Shown in pieces: positions 31,709 through 37,361 of a stretch of DNA of 37,361 nt (within the stretch, counting starts at the first letter, position 1; every line of letters starts with the position of its first letter). The notes beneath the pieces were generated by a model. It saw only the letters and a list, made by a program, of their open reading frames with translations, did not search any database and was not told the origin of the DNA. The translations under genes and the position numbers were made by a program. Source of the DNA: Fibrobacter sp. (GTDB lineage Bacteria > Fibrobacterota > Fibrobacteria > Fibrobacterales > Fibrobacteraceae); NCBI RefSeq assembly GCF_017551775.1, contig NZ_JAFZKX010000072.1:1-37361 (forward strand). The letters are read 5' to 3'.

Positions 31709-31869
31709 ACAAACCTCCGGTAGGCACAATCTAGAAATAATCCCGGCAGCACTCGTTATTTTCGAAGCGAACGCCGTTCTTGTTTAGACTATTCATTTCA
31801 TTCCACTAGTTTTATCCCGTCACATTTTTTTATATATATATCAAGAACATGATAAAAAAGTGAGAATGT

Positions 31870-34086
31870 ATGGATTGGAACGACTTTACAAGCCTTACCG
31901 CAGAAAACATGCAGGCTATTTGGAACTTTAATACAAAGGATCCGTTTTCTATTCTCGGTATTCATCCGCTCGAGACGGACAAGGGTATCAAGACGGTCAT
32001 CCGCACCTATCAACCGCAGGCGTCTTTCGTACGCGGAGAATCCTGCGACGGCGAAGTAGAATTCGATTTCGTGAAACTCGGCGACACGGGCTTCTTCGAG
32101 GCTATCATCGACATGGACTACAAGCCGTTTTTCTACAACCTTGTCATCCGCCAAGGCGACGGCAACAAATACAAGATTACCGACCCCTACGCATTCCAGC
32201 CCGTCCTCTCGGAATTCGACAGGCACCTGATTGCCTCGGGTACGCACTACGAGCTCTACCGCAAGCTGGGCGCTAACCTCGTGGAACACCAGGGATTCAA
32301 GGGCGTGCAGTTCGCCGTGTGGGCCCCCAACGCGCGCTCCGTTTCCGTCGTCGGCAACTTCAACAGCTGGGACGGAAGGCGCCATATGATGCGCATGCTC
32401 GGCAGCTCGGGCATCTGGGAAATTTTCATTCCGAACCTCGGTGAAGGCGAACTCTACCGCTTCGAAATTCACGGAGCTGACGGAAACCTCCACGTGAAGG
32501 TTGACCCGCTCGCAAAACTCAGCGAAAAGCGCCCTGCCACCGCGTCCATCACCACGCACCTCGACGGCTACGAATGGGGCGACGACCTCTACATGAAGAC
32601 GCACTGGGCCACGAAGGTTTTCGGCTCCCCGATGAACATCTACGAAGTACACGCCGGCTCCTGGAGGCGCGACCCCTCGAACCCGGACCGCTTCCTCAAC
32701 TGGGACGAACTTTCCCTGACGCTCATCCCCTACCTCAAGAAGATGGGGTACACGCACGTGGAGTTCCTGCCGCTCGCCGAGCACCCGCTCGATGAATCCT
32801 GGGGTTACCAGGTGACGGGATACTACTCCCCCACGAGCCGCTACGGCACGCCCGACCAGTTCAGGCATTTCGTAGACCTGTGCCACCAGAACGAAATCGG
32901 CGTGATTCTCGACTGGGTCCCCGCACACTTCCCCAAGGATGCGCATGCGCTCGGGCGTTTCGACGGAACCGCCTGCTATGAGCACGCCGACCCGCGACAG
33001 GGCGAACACCCGCACTGGGGCACCTACATTTTCAACCTGGGCCGCAACGAAGTCAAGAACTTCCTCATCGCGAACGCGATGTACTGGCTCAAGGAATTCC
33101 ACTGCGACGGCCTGCGCGTCGACGCCGTGGCCTCCATGCTCTACCTCGACTACGGCAAGGGCCCGGGCGAATGGGTCCCGAACAAGGACGGCGGCAACAT
33201 CAACTACGATACGCTCGAGTTCCTGAAGCACCTGAACAGCATCATGGGCCGACTCACGCCGCACGCCATCCTCATCGCCGAAGAATCCACGAGTTTCCCG
33301 AGCATCACGCGCCCGCCGGAGCAGGGCGGCCTCGGCTTCCACTACAAGTGGAACATGGGCTGGATGAACGACTTCCTGAGTTACATCGAACACGAACCCA
33401 TCCACCGCAAGTACCACCACAACCAGCTCACGTTCAGCATGGTATATGCGTACAGCGAGAACTTCATCCAGGTGTTCAGCCACGACGAAGTGGTGCACGG
33501 CAAGGGTTCGATGCTTGGCAAGATGCCAGGCGACAACTGGCAGAAATTTGCGAACCTGCGCCTCACCTACGCCTTCCAGTACGCGCACCCGGGCAAGAAG
33601 CTCAACTTCATGGGCAACGAGTTCGGACAGTTCCGCGAATGGAACGAGAAGCGTTCGCTCGACTGGCACCTCATCAGCTGGGACAGCCACGGCAAGCTCC
33701 TGCAGATGATGAAGGTCCTGAACCACCTTTACAAGGAAAACGCGCCCTTCTGGGAAATCGACCACTACTACACCGGATTCGAATGGATCTGGTGCGACGA
33801 CGCAGACAACTCGATTGTTTCGTTTGTTCGAAAGGACGACCACGGCAACCAAATCCTGTGCGTATTCAACTTCACGCCGGTCGTGCGAAACGACTACCGT
33901 TTGGGCGCCCCCTCGCGCGGAGCCTGGAAGGAAATTTTCAATACCGATTCCGAGCTTTACGGAGGTTCCAACGTCGGAAACTTCGGCGAAGTCTGGACGC
34001 AGGATATCCCGTGGCAGAACCGCGATTGCAGCCTGAGCATCCAGCTCCCGCCGCTCGCCGCCGTGTTCTTCAAGCTGGAACGCTAA
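31870..34086 (+). CDS. glgB: 1,4-alpha-glucan branching enzyme
   Basis: A 738-residue cytoplasmic GH13 enzyme that makes the alpha-1,6 branches of glycogen. The N-terminal part has two CBM48-type domains (FSILGIHPLE near residue 27; FAVWAPNARSVSVVGNFNSWDG near 150). The catalytic barrel shows the nucleophile Asp418 in GLRVDAVASMLY, acid/base Glu471 in IAEESTSFPS and the transition-state Asp539 in FSHDEVVHGK, with EVHAGSWRR and WGYQVTGYYSPTSRYG typical of branching enzymes. GNEFGQFREWNE and a C-terminal beta domain complete it. The size matches E. coli GlgB (728). GTGAG lies just before the ATG. It stands alone, without other glg genes, and ends at a strong terminator. Fibrobacter stores glycogen, so the role is expected. 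Confidence 0.97.
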   Translation: MDWNDFTSLTAENMQAIWNFNTKDPFSILGIHPLETDKGIKTVIRTYQPQASFVRGESCDGEVEFDFVKLGDTGFFEAIIDMDYKPFFYNLVIRQGDGNKYKITDPYAFQPVLSEFDRHLIASGTHYELYRKLGANLVEHQGFKGVQFAVWAPNARSVSVVGNFNSWDGRRHMMRMLGSSGIWEIFIPNLGEGELYRFEIHGADGNLHVKVDPLAKLSEKRPATASITTHLDGYEWGDDLYMKTHWATKVFGSPMNIYEVHAGSWRRDPSNPDRFLNWDELSLTLIPYLKKMGYTHVEFLPLAEHPLDESWGYQVTGYYSPTSRYGTPDQFRHFVDLCHQNEIGVILDWVPAHFPKDAHALGRFDGTACYEHADPRQGEHPHWGTYIFNLGRNEVKNFLIANAMYWLKEFHCDGLRVDAVASMLYLDYGKGPGEWVPNKDGGNINYDTLEFLKHLNSIMGRLTPHAILIAEESTSFPSITRPPEQGGLGFHYKWNMGWMNDFLSYIEHEPIHRKYHHNQLTFSMVYAYSENFIQVFSHDEVVHGKGSMLGKMPGDNWQKFANLRLTYAFQYAHPGKKLNFMGNEFGQFREWNEKRSLDWHLISWDSHGKLLQMMKVLNHLYKENAPFWEIDHYYTGFEWIWCDDADNSIVSFVRKDDHGNQILCVFNFTPVVRNDYRLGAPSRGAWKEIFNTDSELYGGSNVGNFGEVWTQDIPWQNRDCSLSIQLPPLAAVFFKLER

Positions 34087-34115
34087 TCTCGCACAAGATT
34101 CTCGAAAAGCATTAG

Positions 34116-34143
34116 AAAAGGCAGGTCCAAACGCCTGCCTTTT
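34116..34143. terminator. Strong bidirectional terminator between glgB and the NhaC-type gene
   Basis: A perfect 10-bp stem (AAAAGGCAGG/CCTGCCTTTT) with an 8-base loop, T-rich on both exits, placed between the stops of two convergent genes. Confidence 0.88.
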
Positions 34144-34169
34144 TTACTTTCTCAAACGCAACAAGCAGT

Positions 34170-35522
34170 TTAAACTTCCAGGTTCTTGTTCTTTCGCGGA
34201 GAAATCGCGATAAATACGAGCACGCTTATAAGCAACAAGAACGGATAGAACATGTAGGGAATCAAGTCGAACGCACTCACGCGAGCATCCGGCAAAGCAG
34301 AAGCAATCGCAGCAAGAGCCACCAGCATCTGCGCACCGTAAGGCAAAATGCCCTGCACCACGCAACTGAAAATGTCCAAAAGCGAAGCCGTCTTCTTGGG
34401 AGAGATGCGGTATTCATCGCCCATCTGCTTTGCTATCGGGCCCGCCATCACAATCGCCACCGTATTGTTCGCCGTTGCGACATCCAAAGCACTCACCAAA
34501 AGACCGACACCCACTTGTCCGCTGCGATGCCCCTTGAACACCTTGTGGATAAAGTCGAGCAGAGCCGCAAACCCGCCATGAATGCGGATAAGCCCGCACA
34601 AGGCGCTCACCAGCACCGCCACGAGAATCGTCTCGTACATGCCCGAAATACCGTTCCCGATATTCTGCAACAAGCCAATCATATCGAGCGGTCCGAAAGC
34701 AACCATAATGATTGAAGCAGCGACAATTCCCACCAAAAGCACAGTGAACACGTTAATCCCCGTGAGAGCCAACGCCAACACCAAAACGTAGGGGATCAGT
34801 TGCACCAAACTGTAAGAATTCTCGGCAACCGCACGAGCCTCCGTCGCGAACGAAATCGCCGTGATAATCGCCACCGCAAGGAGTGCCGCCGGTAGCGCAA
34901 TAATAAAGTTCACATGGAACTTGTCCTTCATCTTGCAGCCCTGCGTCGAAGTCGCCGCAATCGTCGTATCCGAAATAAAACTCAAGTTGTCGCCGAACAT
35001 AGCGCCGCCAATCACCGTCGCCACGCAGAACGGAACGCCAAAGCCCGCCATCTGGGCCACCTCTACCGCAATCGGAGAAACCACAGCAATCGTACCGACC
35101 GAAGTTCCCATCGCCGTAGAGACGAACGCCGCCACCACGAACAGCACCACCACCGCGAACTGCGCCGGGATAAAGTCCAGGAGCAAGTAAGCCGCAGCCG
35201 ACGCACTCGAGCGCCCCAAAATCCCCGCGAAAATGCCTGCGCAAAGGAAGATGAGAATCATCAAGAAAATATTGCGGTCGCCCAGCGCCCCCGCCATGAT
35301 GTTCATCTTCTTGTCGAAATTCAGCTTGCGGTTCTGCATGCACGCCACAAAAATCGCAATCAAGAACGCCGCCACGATAGGAATGTTGTAGAACCCCATC
35401 GAAATATGGAGAACGTATTCAAACGTAATGCCAAGCCCCAGATAAAGTACCAGGAACACGGCGACCGGCAAAAGGGCAATCGGGTTACCCTTGATTTTAT
35501 CTTCAATGTGTTCGTTCTGCAT
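34170..35522 (-). CDS. NhaC-family Na+/H+ antiporter
   Basis: A 450-residue membrane protein with about 11-12 hydrophobic segments. The hallmark is VIGGAMFGDNLSFISDTTIAA (about residues 170-190), the conserved core of NhaC-type antiporters; SALDVATANNTVAIVMAGPIA and LLDIFSCVVQGILPYGAQ form the symmetry-related second half. It would exchange sodium and protons. Some relatives exchange malate/lactate or amino acids, so the ion preference is not certain. The ATG is preceded by a T-run with no ribosome site, so the leader may be very short. The upstream gene on the same strand is a FISUMP lipoprotein, 83 bases away. Confidence 0.9.
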   Translation of the reverse strand: MQNEHIEDKIKGNPIALLPVAVFLVLYLGLGITFEYVLHISMGFYNIPIVAAFLIAIFVACMQNRKLNFDKKMNIMAGALGDRNIFLMILIFLCAGIFAGILGRSSASAAAYLLLDFIPAQFAVVVLFVVAAFVSTAMGTSVGTIAVVSPIAVEVAQMAGFGVPFCVATVIGGAMFGDNLSFISDTTIAATSTQGCKMKDKFHVNFIIALPAALLAVAIITAISFATEARAVAENSYSLVQLIPYVLVLALALTGINVFTVLLVGIVAASIIMVAFGPLDMIGLLQNIGNGISGMYETILVAVLVSALCGLIRIHGGFAALLDFIHKVFKGHRSGQVGVGLLVSALDVATANNTVAIVMAGPIAKQMGDEYRISPKKTASLLDIFSCVVQGILPYGAQMLVALAAIASALPDARVSAFDLIPYMFYPFLLLISVLVFIAISPRKNKNLEV

Positions 35523-35538
35523 GCAAAAAAAGATAGAA

Positions 35539-35563
35539 AAAGCTCAGCCAAAAGCCAAGCTTT
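35539..35563 (-). terminator. Weak terminator candidate after the two-domain FISUMP gene
   Basis: A short stem (AAAGCT/AGCTTT) encloses 13 bases, followed on the minus strand by TTC and then a TCTTTTTTT run just before the NhaC-type start. The stem is only 6 bp. Confidence 0.3.
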
Positions 35564-35605
35564 CAATAACCAGTGAACACTCCGGCATAAAGCTCGGAAT
35601 ATCAA

Positions 35606-36835
35606 CTAATCTTTTACACAACGAATGCTGATATACTCAAAACTTGAACAAAAAAATCCAACTCTCGGACTCGAATTAACTACAGCACATTCATAGTAGC
35701 CATCTTTATCCATAATTTCTCTGTTCGTCCAGAACGACGTATGTTGACCATTCGTGTGGCAACTGACTGCGTTTTTCGAATAAACATACCTGCAATTACC
35801 AACAGGAAGTGCTGTAAATTCAAAGTCATCCGCACTCGTCTGTCTATCGTATTCCTTCCAGCCATAATCCGATTTTAGCGAAAGATAATCGATCAATGCA
35901 TGAGACTCTATCAACTTGATAAGGCTATTAAAATCATCAGCCGACGGAAGATGCCAGCCAGCAGGGCAAGCCGTTAACGCAGCCGAATGAGTATAAAAGC
36001 GCCCCGGTTTTTCGAAATCTATTTCACCCACGAATTCTATACTAGAATCGGCCGCAAAATTAAGGTTTTCCTGCATCCAGACAGTGTTTCCAAGGCGAAT
36101 TGTCTTGTAGGTTTGGCCATCACGCGGATCCACTAAAGTGCCCTTGTTCTCACGAATACAACGGACAAACTGTTTGTCACTTTTATTTGAGCCTCCGGAC
36201 TTTTCAACGGAATCGTTCAAATAACTATAGCCATCTAAATAAAGAATTGATGTTGCCGCATGATCCGCATCCACTTCTTCAAGATCCCAAAAATAAGCGG
36301 CTTTATTTCCAGAATTCCAACTCATTTCACCATCATATTCCGAATAGCGACCGGTCATGACATAGTTAATTTCGCCCTTATTTTCCACACCTGACGTTGC
36401 AATCAGTTTCTCTAACAAATTCCAATCCTTCGAGGTTGGCAAACGATATCCATCAGGACAAGCCTGCTTGGCAGATTCCCAATTATAGGCACGTCCAAGC
36501 AAATCGCAATTCTGTTCAACATCGTTGTAGCACCAGCTAGAATCACTTGCATAATTCATATTGCGATTAAGCCAACGCTGCATTTCAATATCGACAATAG
36601 GATAGACTTGTCCATCGCGAGGGTCCTTAAGTTCGGTATTCGATTCGATTTCTTCAGAAGACGAACTTTTTATTTCAGCAGTAGAGCTAGAGATAGAGTT
36701 TCCTTGCGAATTAGGAGTCTGCACGCTACTCGAAGATTCATTTACAGATGATTCACTTGCATTCGGAGACGTGCTAGAATCATCTCCACAAGCGATGAGA
36801 AGTGTTGTAACCAAAAGAATTTTTTTGTAATCCAT
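35606..36835 (-). CDS. Two-domain FISUMP lipoprotein
   Basis: A 409-residue lipoprotein (lipobox LLIAC, Cys16) followed by a Ser-rich linker to about residue 68. Two tandem FISUMP (TIGR02145) domains follow. The first (about 70-228: DPRDGQVYPIVDIEMQRWL, NRNMNYA, CPDGYRLPTSKDW, QFVRCIREN) is diverged, with LNRNMNY in place of the usual MAENLNY. The second (about 236-409: DPRDGQTYKTIRLGNTVWM, QENLNFA, CPAGWHLPSADDF, ALPVGNCRYV, SIRCVKD) is canonical. Domain duplication inside one lipoprotein suggests a multivalent surface display role, which is inference. AAGGA precedes the ATG by about 9 bases. The upstream leader resembles that of the FISUMP gene at the left edge (TAGAATTCA then AAGGA). Confidence 0.88.
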   Translation of the reverse strand: MDYKKILLVTTLLIACGDDSSTSPNASESSVNESSSSVQTPNSQGNSISSSTAEIKSSSSEEIESNTELKDPRDGQVYPIVDIEMQRWLNRNMNYASDSSWCYNDVEQNCDLLGRAYNWESAKQACPDGYRLPTSKDWNLLEKLIATSGVENKGEINYVMTGRYSEYDGEMSWNSGNKAAYFWDLEEVDADHAATSILYLDGYSYLNDSVEKSGGSNKSDKQFVRCIRENKGTLVDPRDGQTYKTIRLGNTVWMQENLNFAADSSIEFVGEIDFEKPGRFYTHSAALTACPAGWHLPSADDFNSLIKLIESHALIDYLSLKSDYGWKEYDRQTSADDFEFTALPVGNCRYVYSKNAVSCHTNGQHTSFWTNREIMDKDGYYECAVVNSSPRVGFFCSSFEYISIRCVKD

Positions 36836-36864
36836 ATAAAATCTTCCTTCTGAATTCTATACAA

Positions 36865-36870
36865 AATATA
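36865..36870 (-). promoter_or_regulatory. Putative -10 of the two-domain FISUMP gene
   Basis: TATATT on the minus strand, in the context TTTTTTATATTTTG, lies about 30 bases before the start codon and directly after a terminator. No -35 is visible, since that region is the upstream terminator hairpin. Confidence 0.35.
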
Positions 36871-36876
36871 AAAAAG

Positions 36877-36905
36877 GAACGCCCCGGCGTTATGCCGAGG
36901 CGTTC
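36877..36905 (-). terminator. Terminator of the right-edge gene
   Basis: A 12-bp stem with one mismatch (GAACGCCCCGGC/GCCGAGGCGTTC) and a 5-base loop, followed on the minus strand by CTTTTTT. It follows the glycoside-hydrolase-like gene and precedes the FISUMP gene. Confidence 0.8.
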
Positions 36906-36916
36906 GCTTCAAGTTC

Positions 36917-36949
36917 GAATCCTATCGCGCCAAGCGCTCCAGGATGACA
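36917..36949 (-). repeat. Degraded copy of the dispersed palindrome-like element
   Basis: The plus strand reads GAATCCT, then a variable middle, then GCTCCAGGATGACA, matching the AGGATGAC arm of the copy at 20745-20778. It ends at the stop codon of the right-edge gene. The match is partial and rests on about a dozen bases. Confidence 0.35.
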
Positions 36950-37361
36950 TTACTCGATGGTGATGAGCGTGATGGTGCGCTTGCCGACCTTGACCGGCTT
37001 GCTCACGTCAACAGGCTTCGCCTTCTTGGACGGGTCGTTTGCCCAGCCCTCTTTGAGCTTTTCGGAGCTCTTGTCGAGAACCTGCATCTTGGCCTTGCCC
37101 TTGAAGCCCGGAATGTCAATCTTGAGTTCGTAGTCGCTGTACGGGCTCTTGTTGATCACCAACAGGCTCTTCTTCTTGCCGTTTTCGGTGTAGTAGGTCG
37201 TAATGAGCGATTCCTTGTCGCCGGTAATCACGGTCTTGAGGAGCTTGCCGCGGAGAGCGTCAGAAGCCATCTGGAATGCCCAGTAGCTCGGACGCGGGCA
37301 GTTCATGCAGTCTTCTGCAGAACGGGTCAGGTAACCGTAGTCACCGCCTTCCGGAGTGATG
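36950..37361 (-). CDS. C-terminal fragment of a probable glycoside hydrolase
   Basis: The frame is open from the right edge to the stop at 36950, giving about 136 residues; the true start lies outside the window, and the internal ATG at 37306 is not taken as the start. The visible sequence (PRPSYWAFQMASDALRG, KTVITGDKESLITTYYTENG, KSLLVINKSPYSDYELKID, then a Lys-rich end finishing RTITLITIE) resembles the C-terminal beta-sandwich that follows the barrel in GH51, GH44 or GH39-type enzymes, where the hydrophobic helix before it belongs to the barrel. A family cannot be assigned without the catalytic part. The stop is followed by a strong terminator. Confidence 0.5.
   Translation of the reverse strand, partial: ITPEGGDYGYLTRSAEDCMNCPRPSYWAFQMASDALRGKLLKTVITGDKESLITTYYTENGKKKSLLVINKSPYSDYELKIDIPGFKGKAKMQVLDKSSEKLKEGWANDPSKKAKPVDVSKPVKVGKRTITLITIE

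Noticed and set aside
1-37361. Search for tRNA, rRNA, riboswitches, phage or insertion-sequence genes.
   Set aside because: No cloverleaf-like sequence, ribosomal segment, known riboswitch core, transposase or integrase motif was recognised by eye. A covariance-model search could not be run and would be needed to exclude small RNAs.

Overview
The window most likely comes from the chromosome of a Fibrobacter species. The evidence is three proteins with the Fibrobacter major paralogous (FISUMP, TIGR02145) domain, one TIGR02147-family protein, Ser-rich linkers behind lipoprotein signals, secreted carbohydrate-active enzymes carrying CBM35-like modules, and a mix of envelope and housekeeping genes. 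No rRNA, tRNA, CRISPR array, transposase, integrase or phage gene was seen. Genes are densely packed and no gene-free stretch exceeds about 250 bases.

Layout. (1) 1-405: 5' part of a FISUMP protein (minus), leaving the window on the left. (2) 624-1907: glyA (minus). (3) 1978-13574: a minus-strand pectin (rhamnogalacturonan I) locus. In transcription order it has two PL11 rhamnogalacturonan lyases, two SGNH/CE12-type acetylesterases, a TIGR02147-type putative regulator and a PL1-like pectate lyase lipoprotein. A TTGACT-N18-TATATT promoter lies upstream of the first gene. (4) 13788-17972 (plus): a YihY/BrkB membrane protein, an overlapping small envelope protein, and a compact UvrA-like ATPase. 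(5) 18004-20555 (minus): two ATGA-coupled lipoproteins made of MORN/YwqK-like repeats. (6) 20830-21573 (minus): a FISUMP lipoprotein. (7) 21639-22625 (minus): meso-diaminopimelate dehydrogenase with a near-perfect promoter. (8) 22769-25645 (plus): topoisomerase III. (9) 25748-28209 (minus): a histidine-phosphatase-like lipoprotein and an NSS-type sodium symporter sharing TAATG. (10) 28289-31234 (plus): SufB and a class 3 aldehyde dehydrogenase. (11) 31277-31708 (minus): an acyl-CoA thioesterase. (12) 31870-34086 (plus): glycogen branching enzyme. (13) 34170-36835 (minus): an NhaC-type antiporter and a two-domain FISUMP lipoprotein. (14) 36950-37361 (minus): C-terminal piece of a probable glycoside hydrolase.

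How the genes work together. The pectin locus is the one clear functional system. The esterases would remove acetyl groups from rhamnogalacturonan I, the PL11 enzymes would cut its backbone, and the PL1 lipoprotein would cut homogalacturonan at the cell surface. The embedded DNA-binding-like protein may control the locus: a TGTGGAC-type motif occurs twice in its own promoter region and twice in the region upstream of the operon.

Other points worth attention: a dispersed palindrome-like element that occurs between genes and also in frame inside topB; a four-unit 27-bp tandem repeat filling the gap between two convergent genes; regularly spaced Cys pairs in the MORN-like lipoprotein; and a displaced catalytic Asp in one esterase. 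All functional calls come from reading motifs by eye, with no database search.
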